Positions 39,732 through 52,312 are shown, counted from the stretch's first letter. The stretch is 64,000 nucleotides of DNA from Amphiduros pacificus (GCA_949316495.1 OX439011.1:25350495-25414494); one strand, 5' to 3'. The notes: generated by a model from the sequence alone, not told the origin. Translations and numbers: made by a program.

Positions 39732-40862
39732 GACATGTTGAAGCCATCATCCACCCTTAACACAGAGATAGCGTAACCACGTCTCCCTCTGGTGGCATGA
39801 TGAAGCCATCGTCCACCCTTACCACAGGAGATAGTGTAACCACGTCCCCCTCTGGTGGCATGATGAAGCCATCGTCCACCCTTACCACAGGAGATAGTGT
39901 AACCACGTCCCCCTCTGGTGGCATGATGAAGCCATCGTCCACCCTTACCACAGGAGATAGCGTAACCACGTCTCCCTCTGGTGACATGATGAAGCCATCG
40001 TCCACCCTTAACACAGAGATAACGTAACCATGTCTCCCTCTGGTGGCATGATGAAGCCATCGTCCACCCTTAACACAGGAGATAGCGTAACCACGTCTCC
40101 CTCTGGTGGCATGATGAAGCCATCGTCCACCCTTACCACAGGAGATAGTGTAACCACGTCTCCCTCTGGTGGCATGATGAAGCCATCGTCCACCCTTACC
40201 ACAGGAGATAGCGTAACCATGTCTCCCTCTGGTGGCATGATGAAGCCATCGTCCACCCTTAACACAGAGATAACGTAACCACGTCTCCCTCTGGTGACAT
40301 GATGAAGCCATCGTCCACCCTTAACACAGAGATAACGTAACCACGTCTCCCTCTGGTGGCATGATGAAGCCATCGTCCACCCTTACCACAGGAGATAACG
40401 TAACCACGTCTCCCTCTGGTGGCATGATGAAGCCATTGTCCACCCTTACCACAGGAGATAGTGTAACCACGTCCCCCTCTGGTGACATGATGAAGCCATC
40501 GTCCACCCTTACCACAGGAGATAGTGTATCCATGTCTCCCTCTGGTGGCATGATGAAGCCATCGTCCACCCTTAACACAGAGATAACGAAACCACGTCTC
40601 CCTCTGGTGACATGATGAAGCCATCGTCCACCCTTACCACAGGAGATAGCGTAACCACGTCTCCCTCTGGTGACATGATGAAGCCATCGTCCACCCTTAA
40701 CACAGAGATAACGTAACCACGTCTCCCTCTGGTGGCATGATGAAGCCATCGTCCAACCTTACCACAGGAGATAGTGTAACCATGTCTCCCTCTGGTGGCA
40801 TGATGAAGCTATCGTCCACCCTTACCACAGGAGATAGTGTAACCACGTCTCCCTCTGGTGGC
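39732..40862. repeat. Minisatellite, 62/63-bp unit, about 18 copies
   Basis: Consensus unit begins GATGAAGCCATCGTCCACCC. Two variants alternate, one with TTACCACAGGAGATA (63 bp) and one with TTAACACAGAGATA (62 bp). The 63-bp form keeps frames open on both strands, so many overlapping apparent frames appear (for example a 21-residue MMKPSSTLTTGDS unit), but the 62-bp units break them. Not thought to be coding. Confidence 0.95.
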
Positions 40863-43038
40863 AGATATTTAGTCACTAAATCTTTCATGAATCACACAAA
40901 GCATTTACTGTCAGGTTTTCATAATCCAAATTAACAACATTCAAAAGTCATTGTAGTTAGTATGGATAATTAAAGAGTTTGCCTATAAATTTGACCATTT
41001 TTGACAGCAATTACTGACCTAATATGTGTTTTTTGATAAAAAATAACAAATGATTAATTTTAACATACACATATAAGCCAAGGATGTTTAGATCATTACT
41101 AATTTGTTATTGCACTTCAAGACAACTATGAGGATATTTTAAGAAAATTTCGTTATTTATTAATTAGGTCCTTTACTCACATAAGTTATTTTTCCTTGCT
41201 AAGAGTCAATATAAGTCATAACAAGTGTGAATTATGTTGTCAAGCAATTTAATTATAGTTTTTACTTACAATAATTGCTGGTTTGTGCAGAATGTAATGC
41301 AATGTTGGAATATACCATAATGCATTTTTTTAACCAAAAAAAAAAACAAGAAATTATTGTTTTTGTTTTAAACTTATGACCTATTTATCAGATAGATAGG
41401 AACCCGAGTCCTAACCCAGTGAGGGCAAATTTATCCAGAAACCTCATGACACTTCTCTATATAATACTGGCATGGGACATCCCCCCCCTCCCACCTCCAT
41501 TTGGATTACATGCTCTTATCATTCTTTTAATTAGAACCTTTAATTTTTTTTTGTCAATATCATGACGAGGATCAAAACATGCCATGGTCCACTGCTGGAT
41601 AAAACAATTGGGAGATTGTTAACAAACCATCACAGAAACAATTGGGAGATTGTTAACAAACCATCACAGAAATCATTAACTTTAAACCTGCCACCTGGTG
41701 TCCAAATCAATGATACTGGGGCCACACAGGTAGGATTATGTCAACAGGGTCTGGGTCCAAATAACGGGTCCAAATCAGGGTTGAACCTCAAAATGGACAC
41801 CAAAAACAAAGTTCACTGAATTTTGGGTTGGACCCGAAATTCAACACTGATATTTAATGGTTTCAAATTGGAGTTGAACACGGACAACCTTTATAATATC
41901 CTTCATATGCCTTAATGTTACTTTACAATCATTATCAAAATTGGCTTACATTTTATCATTAAGGTGTGCGAGTTTGAGAAGAATTGATGCAATATGTCTA
42001 TATTTTTAACATCCTTAAAGTTATGTCTAAATTTGGACACAAACATCGATAAGTAAGTTAAAAATGATCCCTTGTGGCCTCATGGCATTATAAAAATGCC
42101 CACCTTGGCCCCACAGTAAATAGGTCACAACATCCTTGTGATAGTGTCAACAATATCATTGTTTTATGTAAAAAAAACTGACAAAAAACTCAAGATCTTC
42201 ATATGTAATTTTGTAAAAATGACAATTATCATAAAATTAAAAGTGAATCGATGCAGATTTTGTCCAAATCCAAATCAGTGCAAATTTTATCCAAATCCAA
42301 ATCAGTGTTCAAGAACCCCAACCCTAAAATCATTCTCTTTGAGCTGGAACCTGCTCAAACAATACTTGGGGTCCAACACCAATTTCAGGGTTTTTGAGCA
42401 CCATTTTGGAGCCTTATTTGGAACCTGCAGATACAATCCATTCCTGGCGTCAAAATCAACACCTAATGCTCTGCATTATCCCCAAGTGGGAATTGATGGA
42501 GCTTAAGTGGACAAGGTTTGAGTGAAGCACATGGCTAAAGACTTGCTCACAGATCTATATAGAGATAGGTGAATTAATTGCAGCATTAAAGCTTACTCCA
42601 GTGTTCTATGATGTTCAAGGTCACATGGAATTCGTACAAGCAGCTTTCAGATTGTGAGTGTGCCTTGATCAGGACATGTTTTACTCATGAACAAAGAAGC
42701 TAATATAACAACCCTGGAAGAAAAAAGACACACTTTAAGCCAAAATGTCACATTATAGGGTTATATATACTTGGTAGATAGGAGAAAACATAATCTTTTA
42801 AAAATACAAATGAAAAGCTACTGTTCCAAAGTGATCCAGTTTTCATTTTGGCAACTTATGGAGGTCTTCCAAAAAGCACAGAGGCTTGGTACATCCTCTC
42901 AATTTTGTGTAGATTTTCTGCATATGCCTCTAGTGTCCAAGAGACAAAAGTGGTGTAGCCAACATCACAAATCAAGTCCAATATTCTTCTCACGAGTTGT
43001 CACAGCCTGAAGAGGAAGTAAGGTTTGTGGCTGTCCAA
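40863..43038. other. Intergenic and NT5C3 3' flank
   Basis: AT-rich. A 31-bp tandem pair (CAATTGGGAGATTGTTAACA...) lies at about 41608-41670, and a short pair (TATCCAAATCCAAATCAGTG-like) near 42262-42306. The 3' UTR of the minus-strand NT5C3 gene should be in the last part. No clear polyadenylation site chosen. Confidence 0.45.
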
Positions 43039-43152
43039 TCAACAGCCATCACGGAAGATTCTAGAGATAATGGCATTAGCAACATCCATTGTCTCGTCGC
43101 TGACCAGGACAATGTCATACGCGTCCATGTACGCCTCCAAACGTTCCTCTAC
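43039..43152 (-). CDS. NT5C3: NT5C3 last coding exon
   Basis: Acceptor GACTTGCAG, 114 nt, phase 0. It encodes VEERLEAYMDAYDIVLVSDE and continues to RIFRDGC, stop TGA at 43041-43039. It matches the C-terminal EKYMDSYDIVLV region of the family. Confidence 0.92.
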   Translation of the reverse strand, partial: VEERLEAYMDAYDIVLVSDETMDVANAIISRIFRDGC

Positions 43153-46100
43153 CTGCAAGTCACAACGGATATCATGCAAAAATTATACTTCATTACTCTA
43201 ATACATGTAAAAAAATCAGGAACTGATGATGTTAAGTACAAAATGTCCATTTCTTTTTTAAATTACCTTGTCATTCAAAAATCCAATTTTGAGCAGATTT
43301 TTAATGTGTGGCACGCCCTGTACCATTTTGAGATCCCCAATATTATCACCAAGAAGAATGACGTTCTCACGACCTCGCAGTTTTTCAAAGTAGGAATTAT
43401 CCATGGCATGCACGGCACTCTCATTCTTGTTCAATGAATGAATCATTTCTTCCTGGAATCCTGTAAGCACTCCCTGAATTGCAAATAAAGCAACAAATTA
43501 AACAGTATATATGGAAAACAAATTTCATCAAGTCCTCAACAAAAAGAGAGAAAAGCTTGAAAAAACTTTGCACAATCCATTGACATATTGTTCACATAAA
43601 AAAAGTTCAATAGGTAATAGGCCAGTAATGGGTTTGCCATGTAGGATAATATTTTGAGAATATGTTGTGAAACATTAGTCTTCAGATAAGATAAAGTAAG
43701 ATGCCATTTATAATAAAATCATGGTTCCAGTTAAGTCTGGCTATTAAAAGATTTTGGTTCCAGATAACCCTGGTTATAATGAATTATGGTTCCAGAACAC
43801 TGGTTGTAATAATATTATGGTTCCAGATAAGTCTGGTTATAATCAATTAAGCCTGGCTGCAATAAGGTTATGGTTCTAGTTAAGCCTGGTCAGTAAGACA
43901 AGACCAGATTTTGGCATAATTAACACATTTGTATTACCTTGTTATTGAACTTCATGAAATTGGAGACAATCTTCATGTTGTCATAGAGATGAGATTGATG
44001 GAGTATGGCCTCCTTGATGATGTCACCGAGGCCAGCAGAGAAGATCAGTAGTGGCACCTGGTGTTGATGCAGGCAGTCAAACATTAAGCTGCTGCCGTCT
44101 CTGGGTTAAATCAACAATCAAATCATAAGTGGAGCAGCCAACATATCAAATCAAATCAAATCAAATCAAATCAAATGAATTACTATTAAAAGTGTCAAAT
44201 TAAAGCTCACATGAAATGAACCTGTAACTTTTTCTCGCTTGATTGATTTTGAAACATTGTGGGGCGCTAAATAGAATGTGATCTAACTATCTTTTGCTTG
44301 TGTTTTCAGGTGAAATTTGCCAATTTTGATACTGCTTATTCATGTAAATACTACTCTCCGTAGCAGAGCCAGGACTTATACCTAGCTCTGCAATAATTGA
44401 CCATAATCAGTGAGTACTGAGAGGTCACGCCCATAACAAGCTTCTTTTAGAAGCCAATCGTCACCAAGTAAAAGATTTTGTCACATGTAATAACACAGCC
44501 AATCGGTATCCCTGTTTTGGTAAGAAAGTGACTACAACAACAAATACATGTGCAAGTATAACTCAGTCAACTGGTGTCAGTGTTTTGGATGTGTGTGAAG
44601 TTTGTTACTTATTCACTTTTCACAGTTCATTATTCAGATTTTTTTCAAAATCAATAGATGAGGTTGTCAACATGTTATATTTGCAATATTTTCTTCAATC
44701 GTATCACCTGTTAAGGGGTGTTTAAATATTTGTGACCTTTGATTTGATCTGCGCTAGTATTATTTTTTTATTTTTTTTAAATATTATAAGCTAAGTTTGA
44801 TTAATAATCATAATTTTAAAATTGGCACCATCTTGTAACTATCCATTGTGCTGGAAAAATATTTTATGGCTAGCATTTTTGGACACCCCTCAACTATCAT
44901 GTAAAATTTGGTGACCTTTGAATTGACCTGTACTGGTTTTTCCGCTTGTTTCATATAATGTGTTGATAATTTTGTTCTTTAGGATTTTCATTAATATGAC
45001 GGCCACAAAATACATCCCAGTGACATTTTGAAAACAATATTGCAAATATGACATGTTTATAACCTCATCTATCCATTTTGAAAAAATCTGAATAATGAAC
45101 TGTGAAAAGTGAATAAGTAACAAACTTCACAAATCTTTGTTTGGGCAGAAAGTGAGTGCACCTGATGTGTGTGCGAGTATAAGCCAATTGGGCGGGCATT
45201 GTGAGTGCACATGTGCAAAGCCCACCAATTGCCCACCTATCTGTGGATTATGCAATTGACCTTGTGGAGTAGATTGAAACAGTGTCATGCCTATTACGGC
45301 AGAGGTAGTATATGACTCTACCTCGCCATGCAGAGTTGTAAATACAGATTTGACCATATTCATGTAAATACTAAATTTAGTATTGTAAATACAAAAATGT
45401 GACCAATAATTTTCCTTTTTTTTTATATAAAATTATGACCAATAATCTTACTTTTTTGAAGTATAAAATTGTGGAAGCCACAACAAATGCTGTGAGTTGT
45501 ATTGGTTACTTTATAAAAGCTCTTACTTAAGAAATTTACTGAGGTATTTGTGTGGTATTCCAGAAGATTTCCTTGAGTTCTCAAGGTTGTTAACAAGGAG
45601 TCCAAGTCCAGATAATATAGAACAGCTTACCTAAGGATGAGTTTGGATTCTTGCACGATGTCCCGAATGTCTTGCTTTCTCAGCTTGTGATTGATCAATA
45701 AATTATGAGATTTTGTCCACCTGAAATCAACCACATTTTCTTTAAAACTCAATTCCTATTAAAACTCATATTTTGTATTGACTCAACAGGAAATTGGATA
45801 TACCAGGGTATAGGGTCAAAATATTAAACCTCAGAATGCATTTTATTCCTGATTATATTGGTAAGTTGAATAAAAAGGTTTATTCTAATCTTTTTTAGAG
45901 AGGACAACTTTCACTTCTCTGGTACATCTTTGTTGTGTGAAGGAGAATTATAATGCACATTGATCTGTGGGCTCTGTTAGCATGACTGCACAAGTGAAAC
46001 ATGTTTTTTTTTGGAGAAAAGTAGCTCTTTCTAATGCACATGGTGGAAAAAAAGAGAATGACATCATCGTGGGGGAATTACCTCCTTATATAAATAATCA

Positions 46101-49100
46101 GTAAGCAAATAAAACCTGAAGCCGAAAAAGTGATGTAGTGATTTTGGTCATATCATAAACACACTATAGAATGGTTAAATAATCATATTTTCTGTGGGTT
46201 GCAAGATGAGTTTTCAATTTTGGTTTGTGTTTCCATGGTTACTAACATACTTTTTTTGTCTGTGAATTTCAATGTATTTACTCATATATGATCATTTAAT
46301 CATGCAATTTATAAATTTATTTTATCATAAAGTATCTCTTTAATTAACAATAACTTTATACTATTTACTCTCAGCAAAATATAGTTCATTTAATCAAGCA
46401 GCGATATCAAAAAATATTTATGGAGAGTGTAATCATGGTATCAGCAACTAACCATTCTACCATGAGTGGGAATTTTTCCTCGTTGTTAAGCTTGGGGTCA
46501 ATCTCCATAGGGTAATAGTGGTTGCGGAGAGAATGTGCCTGTTTCCGGTATACATCTGGGAGACGTGAGCTATCGTCCAGTGCTTCTGCAAAACCATATC
46601 AAGACATTCTCAGCGGAATTTTCATTCCATTGAAGCTATGAATTACCCTATATTGCACAGGGGAGTTATAAATTACCCTATATTACACAGGAGAGCTATG
46701 AATTACCGAATATTACACAGGAGAGCTATGAATTACCCTATATTACACAGGAGAGCTATGAATTACCGAATATTACACAGGAGAGCTATGAATTACCGAA
46801 TATTACACAGGGGAGCTATGAATTACCCTATATTGCACAGGAGAGCTATGAATTACCGAATATTGCACAGGAGAGCTATGAATTACCGAACATTGCACAG
46901 GAGAGCTATGAATTACCCTATATTACACAGGAGAGCTATGAATTACCCTATATTACACAGGAGAGCTATGAATTACCCTATATTACACAGGAGAGCTATG
47001 AATTACCCTATATTACACAGGAGAGCTATGAATTACCTTATATTACAGTTGCTGAGAAATAGTCAAATGTTTCGAAGTCAAAGTCATTGCAGAGAGATCA
47101 AATGTCAAAATGTCAATTGATCATGCATTGAACACCTTGTGTATCAGGTCAAAAGGTCAAATGAACATGACTCTGTAAACCTACAGTACTGATGATTATT
47201 TTCATCTACTAACCCACGAAATACAAAAGCGTTGGGTGTACAGATGAATTACCTCCTATCAGTGTTGCTGAGAAATAAAAGTCATTGCGGCAAGGCCAAA
47301 AGTCAAGATGTCACTCTGACATGCACTGAAATCCTTGTGCATAAGGTTATTGACATGTATACCAAATATAAAGTCCCTTCTATTTATAGTTGCTAATTTT
47401 TTTTCAGAGTCCAGGTTACTGGAGCATTGAGGCAGCAAGGTGCAAAGATACAGGTCAAATGAACATGTTTTATGTACTCGCAAGGGACCAGTTTCCACCG
47501 ATGAAGTAGACCGTGACTGGCAGCGGCTACAAGGGTCCTCTCCAGTTTAGCCGCTGTAATCGGCGGTTATTGGTAGCGACGGAAAACTGGTCCCTCAGCT
47601 CTACAGCACTGAGGAGTGTTTGACTCTTATAACCCATGCAGTCTCAACTCAGTTGACGCAAGGCTGACATACAAAATGACAAGAGCCAACTGAGGGCCAG
47701 CCAAGGGACAGCCAAGGGCCAACCAAGGGATAGCCAAGGGACAGCCAAGGGAGAACCAAGGGCCAGCCAAGGGACACCCAAGGGACAACCAAGGGCCAGC
47801 CAAGAGACAACCAAGGGCCAGCCAAGGGACAACCAAGGGTCAGCCAAGGGACACCCAAGGGACAACCGAGGGCCAGCCAAGAGACAACCAAGGGACAACC
47901 AAGGGTCAGCCAAGGGACACCCAAGGGACAACCCAGGGCCAGCCAAGGGACAGCCAAGGGCCAACTAAGAGACAGCCAAGGGTCACCAAAGGGACAACCA
48001 AGGGACAGCCAAGGGACAACTAAGGGCCAGCCAAGAGTCAACCAAGGGCCAGCCAAGAGACAACCAAGAGTCAACCAAGGGACACCCAAGGGACAACAAG
48101 GGCCAGCCAAGAGACAACCAAGGGCCAGCCAAGAGACAACCAAGAGTCAACCAAGGGCCAACTAGGGGACAAGCCAGGGCCAACTAAGGGCCAGCCAAGG
48201 GACAACCAAGGGCCAGCCAAGGGACAACTAAGAGACAGCAAAGGGTCACCAAAGGGACAACCAAGGGACAGCCAAGGGACAACCCAGGGCCAGCCAAGAG
48301 ACAACCAAGGGCCAACCAAGGGCCAACTAAGGGCCAACCCAGGGCCAACCAAGGGACAACCCAGGGCCAGCCAAGAGTCAACCAAGGGCCAACTAAGGGC
48401 CAGCCAAGGGACAACCAAGGGACAACCAAGGGACAACCTGTAAGCTCAGCTCATGTTGCAATTTATTTTGTGTAATTGTTATAAACAAATGAAGACTTTC
48501 CTTTTAAATGGGAAGATGTGCCAATTTTCTGCCCCATTGCTTTTCAGTTCCTTTTGATTTATCACTTCCAAATGACTTTGATTACTTTGCCTGACTCATC
48601 AACTGATTACAAATGACTTTGATTACTTTGCCTGACTCATCAACTGATTACAAATGACTTTGATTACTTTGCCTGACGCATCAACTGATGACAAATGACT
48701 TTGATTACTTTGCCTGATGCATCAACTTACTGGTTACAAAGAGCCGGATGACTTTCCTTTCCTTTTCTTAATCTCACTTTCTTTCCTTAATTTAAGAAAA
48801 AAAAACCATCTAAAAAGTGATAAATGTATTTATTTGAACACCACACCTTTATAAAACCAGACTCCATTTTTGGTGTTATTTTTTTATTATGTGGAGTGTT
48901 ATCATAGAGGTACTGAAAGGTAAAACAGATGAAAGGTTGCACAAGGTTTATTCAGAGAAAAAAGTGATACCAGGGTGCAGGACAATTGTATGAATACTTA
49001 CTGTGGCAACTGACACATTTTTCTCCTTTATGTGTGAAGCAGGTCAGGGTGAAGTCAAAATCTGCTACCACCTGATAAGTACAAAATGAATATTTAATTA

Positions 49101-50811
49101 ATTTATGTCTATATGTATTTATAAGAATTTATAAGAGTCAAATATCTATTGGTTCCTACAAACATGGAACATATGAGGTCACGCATGGCCCTCATGGGAA
49201 CATATGAGGTCACGCATGGCCCTCATGGGAACATATGAGGTCACGCATGGTCCTCATGGGAACATATGAGGTCACGCATGGCCCTCACAGGAACATTTGA
49301 GGTCATGCATGGCCCTCATGGGAACATATGAGGTCACGCATGGCCCTCATGGGAACATTTGAGGTCACGCATGGTCCTCACAGGAACATATGAGGTCACA
49401 CATGGCCCTCATGAGAACATATGAGGTCATGCATGGCCCTCATGGGAACATATGAGGTCACGTATGGTCCTCATGGGAACGTATGAGGTCACACATGGCC
49501 CTCACAGGAACATTTGAGGTCACGCATGGTCCTCATGGGAACATATGAGGTCACGCATGGCCCTCATGGGAACATATGAGGTCACGCATGGCCCTCATGG
49601 GAACATATGAGGTCACACATGGCCCTCATGGGAATATATGAGGTCACACATGGCCCTCACGGGAACATATGAGGTCACACATGGTCCTCACAGGAACATA
49701 TGAGGTCACGCACGGCCCTCATGGGAACATATGAGGTCACGCATGGCCCTCACGGGAACATACGAGGTCACGCATGGTCCTCACAGGAACATATGAGGTC
49801 ACGCATGGTCCTCACAGGAACATATGAGGTCACGCATGGCCCTCATGGGAACATATGAGGTCACGCATGGCCCTCATGGGAACATATGAGGTCACGCATG
49901 GTCCTCATGGGAACATATGAGGTCACGCATGGCCCTCATGGGAACATATGAGGTCACGCATGGCTCTCATGAGAACATATGAGGTCACGCATGGCCCTCA
50001 CAGGAACATATGAGGTCACGCATGGTCCTCACAGGAACATATTGTTGCACAAGGTGTGTGCAACTTAATAACAAGTGTCATTCCAGAGCTTGAATGGCCA
50101 TGTTTTTGATACATGACCTAATTTAAGCTTGGCCATGTTTATAATACATCACTTAATTTAAGCTTGGCTCTAACTGACAAATGGATGGACTTTCTTGTCC
50201 TATACATCCTTCATTTATATTTCACAAGAATCTGCAAGCCACAATATAAGAGTGAAAGAAAATTGTCAAAATGAAGCGACCGATGAATGTAGTTCATATA
50301 CATTTACATTTCCTTCTTGTGGAGAGGATAATTAGCAATATGATAATTCTGGGTTTTACTGTGATTATGTTGCCTGGGTATGACGGATATTAGAAGGTAA
50401 TGTCTGAGGGAGGAAGTTTTATCATGGTGTACACATGCTTCCTTGCTTTTGACCATGCATTAAGTTAAACATGATGTGATATGGTCATACATGGCATCAT
50501 ATGACTTCATACATGGCATCACATGACTTCATCCAGTCATACGCAGAGCTCTGTATCTCGGCACCATATGGTGAGAAAATATGGCCACCAGATGGTGCTG
50601 TGTGACCTTTAAAGGTCAACTGGACTGATCACACCCCAGATGGTGCTGTGTGGCCATCAAAGGTCAACTGGACTGATTACACCGCATGTGAGAGGTAGAT
50701 AAGGATTTTTACCTGCAGTTTGTCACTACCGCCATAGACGAGGGATTCCAGAAGCCTAGTGACTCTGGACTTGTCCTTAATGTGAACGGTGCTGCCCTCT
50801 AGCTCGATCAT
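43039..50811 (-). CDS. NT5C3: Cytosolic 5'-nucleotidase III gene, seven coding exons
   Basis: Exons at 50811-50713, 49071-49002, 46585-46453, 45720-45631, 44100-43938, 43473-43267 and 43152-43039 join with consistent phases to 876 nt, 291 residues plus stop, close to family length. The enzyme is a HAD-superfamily phosphatase that hydrolyses pyrimidine (and, in the B form, 7-methylguanosine) monophosphates in the cytosol. HAD motifs visible are VVADFDFTLT (nucleophile Asp), LLIFSAGLGD (motif II Ser), MKIVSNFMKF and VILLGDNIGD (acidic motif IV). WTKSH and EEKFPLMVEW are further family marks. A or B subtype cannot be told. Introns carry five minisatellites. Confidence 0.93.
43267..43473 (-). CDS. 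NT5C3: NT5C3 exon with HAD motif IV
   Basis: Acceptor TTGCAATTCAG, donor GTAATT, 207 nt, phase 0. It encodes IHSLNKNESAV, then VILLGDNIGDLKMVQGV with the GDxxGD Mg-binding motif, and LKIGFLNDK. Confidence 0.94.
43716..43888. repeat. Diverged short tandem repeat in an NT5C3 intron
   Basis: About five units of the type ATTATGGTTCCAGATAAGTC lie between two coding exons. Units are strongly diverged and of uneven length. Confidence 0.7.
43938..44100 (-). CDS. NT5C3: NT5C3 exon with HAD motif II
   Basis: Acceptor TTTAACCCAG, donor GTAATA, 163 nt. It encodes DGSSLMFDCLHQHQVPLLIF, then SAGLGDIIKEAI and VSNFMKFNNK. Confidence 0.93.
44101..45630. other. NT5C3 intron with inverted dispersed repeat
   Basis: A (CAAAT)n run lies at 44145-44178. 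Facing copies of a dispersed repeat are at about 44595-44692 and 44850-45130 (listed separately). The rest is AT-rich. Confidence 0.6.
44595..45130. repeat. Inverted pair of a dispersed repeat
   Basis: Left arm (GTGAAGTTTGTTACTTATTC...) at 44595-44692 is complementary to the right arm ending GTAACAAACTTCAC at 45130, over about 95 bp with few differences. The right copy extends left to about 44850 (GGACACCCCTCAACTATCATG). Related copies are at 55023-55085 (plus) and 56480-56872 (same orientation as the right arm), with partial ones near 57150-57400. Confidence 0.8.
45631..45720 (-). CDS. NT5C3: NT5C3 exon (WTKSHNLLINHKL...)
   Basis: Acceptor TGATTTCAG, donor GTAAGC, 90 nt, phases 2 to 2. It encodes WTKSHNLLINHKLRKQDIRD and VQESKLILR, matching WYTKSHGLL of the family. 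Confidence 0.92.
46453..46585 (-). CDS. NT5C3: NT5C3 exon (ALDDSSRLPD...FPLMVEW)
   Basis: Acceptor TGGTTTTGCAG, donor GTTAGT, 133 nt. It encodes RNHYYPMEIDPKLNNEEKF and PLMVEW, matching KYYAIEVDP...EEKYPYMVEW. Confidence 0.92.
46636..47046. repeat. Minisatellite, 30-bp unit, about 13.7 copies
   Basis: Unit AGCTATGAATTACCCTATAT plus TACACAGGAG, beginning only about 50 bp upstream (in the gene sense) of the exon at 46453-46585. The 30-bp period keeps a frame open, which explains the apparent 160-codon plus-strand frame. Confidence 0.96.
47694..48438. repeat. Minisatellite, 11-bp unit, about 67 copies
   Basis: Basic unit CCAAGGGACAA with variants CCAAGGGCCAG and CCAAGAGACAA, often as 22-bp doublets. 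Because stop codons are absent, several long minus-strand frames rich in Trp, Leu, Gly and Pro appear. They are artefacts. Confidence 0.96.
48570..48733. repeat. Minisatellite, 41-bp unit, four copies
   Basis: Unit starts AAATGACTTTGATTACTTTG. Copies differ at a few positions. Confidence 0.95.
49002..49071 (-). CDS. NT5C3: NT5C3 exon with catalytic Asp motif
   Basis: Acceptor TACTTATCAG, donor GTAAGT, 70 nt. It encodes VVADFDFTLTCFTHKGEK and CVSCH. DFDFT holds the nucleophile and general acid Asp of the HAD fold. Confidence 0.94.
49166..50042. repeat. Minisatellite, 31-bp unit, about 28 copies
   Basis: Unit GAACATATGAGGTCACGCAT plus GGCCCTCATGG with point variants, in the intron between the first two coding exons of NT5C3. 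Each unit contains TGAGGTCA, close to nuclear-receptor half-site sequence (AGGTCA). Confidence 0.96.
50043..50712. other. NT5C3 intron with a 55-bp duplication
   Basis: A duplicated segment (AGATGGTGCTGTGTG...GGTCAACTGGACTGAT) lies at about 50590-50680. Otherwise plain intron. Confidence 0.6.
50713..50811 (-). CDS. NT5C3: NT5C3 first recognised coding exon
   Basis: Acceptor ATGTGTTGCAG, donor GTAAAA, 99 nt, phase 0. Its first codon is ATG and it encodes MIELEGSTVHIKDKSRVTRL, then GGSDKLQ. That corresponds to the MPEFQKSSVRIK...GAAKLQ exon of the family, which also begins with Met right at the exon edge and is preceded by alternative upstream exons. Confidence 0.9.
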
Positions 50812-52312
50812 CTGCAACACATAACATGGCAAAATGCAAGACATTATACACCAAATATTAGAACGGCCATTAATAGGACAATTGAAGAGTAATTAAGTAC
50901 CAAAGTCAAAAATATTTGGATAGCGACCTTGAGGAGAAATGGAGAAAACTCTGTCATATTTTAAATAATCAAAATGGCCCATTTGAGCTCGACAGGTCAA
51001 GAGAGCTTAGAATATAAATTTTGTTCTGCTCAAATTTACATGTTATGTGTCATCTATAATGCAATTTATTTAGTGGCCTAATTTGGATGCATCAGTCAAT
51101 TAACTAACTATCATTTATATATGAATAGACCAGTGATTCAGAGCCAAGAGCTTGGGCAAGACAGAATCAAGCTCAAGAGATGGCAACAGAATATAACCAG
51201 AGATATTTAAACAGAGATTGGAAACAGCAGGTTTGCCACTAGGTGTCAGTGCGGTGCACCATGCAACTCACACGTGCAACTGTTGTTGATCAGCGCTAAA
51301 TAGTTTTGCATTTATTACACAGATTCTTCCATTCTTGATGTCATTAGTGTACAATTAACATGTATATGTGAAAAGTAAGTGGCTCTCGTAATGATTTCTT
51401 ACAAAAAAAGACATATTTATACCAGTCTGCGAGTCTGTGAATGCGGATCTAGGTCTGTGTTATAGGTCTACATATAGTATTTACCATGGCGGTGGCGAGA
51501 TCTGTTCCCCTGAGCGTTAATGCAGAACTTCAACTTGTTTCCAATGTCTGTGTTAAATGTCTCTGATATAACCAACTAGATTAAATTAAATTAAAAACAC
51601 AGGTTACAATCCACACAAACTTGTCAGATTGAATGAACTATTGTGACCACATACTGTTCATGTGGGTGCACCATACATGTTGTGTCATGAATAGAAGTTT
51701 ATTTAATTAAGATAAAAATGATACTAAAATGTCCTGAAGCATGCACTATTGAATGATACACACTTGTGTTGCAACGTTGCTATCTAAATTGTGCTATCCA
51801 ACTGAAGCGTATGTTCTTGAACCATGCCACTTGGTCCTTGCTTGAGTAAGTTACACAGGGAATTATATGCTGTAAAATCAAGGTGATATCTCTCTTTTGC
51901 AGTGACACCTAGTGTTCACTGAACTCTCCACTCTCAATGTTATGGTCCTCAATAGTACCAATGATATCTGTGTGTTGACATAAGACGAATATAACTTTAC
52001 AATAAAATCCTTGTCCAAATATTTGTCATCAAATACTTTGTAATCTGATCACAAGTGATTGCTTTCAAAAGAAGATAAGTTCAAGGGCCAATTGTGTAAT
52101 AAGCTGCATGTCATAATCAATGATAATTCTTCTGTTGGGCTTGTCGGAGAGGATGATATTTTGAAAATAATTTTTTTCAAAATAATTTTTACCAATGATG
52201 GTCAAGCACCAGGAAATTCTATCTTTAAGCCGCAAAATGTTCCCATGGAAATAAAACAAGTGGTGATTTAAAAAAAAATCAAGCTTGAGCAATATTTGTA
52301 AACAAAGATAAA
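50812..52312. other. NT5C3 upstream intron, no feature seen
   Basis: AT-rich with no repeat or exon recognised. Confidence 0.4.

Noticed and set aside
39524-40934. Many overlapping frames of about 120-180 codons on both strands
   Set aside because: They come from the 62/63-bp minisatellite. Frame-breaking units and absence of a partner domain argue against a gene.
46638-47120. Repetitive 160-codon frame (MNYPILHRR-type units)
   Set aside because: It is the 30-bp minisatellite read in one frame. It overlaps an intron of NT5C3 and has no start context or homology.
47627-48436. Several long Trp/Leu/Gly/Pro-rich minus-strand frames
   Set aside because: They are open only because the 11-bp minisatellite unit lacks stop codons.
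49166-50042. Possible CRISPR array
   Set aside because: The 31-bp units are directly contiguous, with no unique spacers, and the genome is that of an animal. It is a minisatellite.
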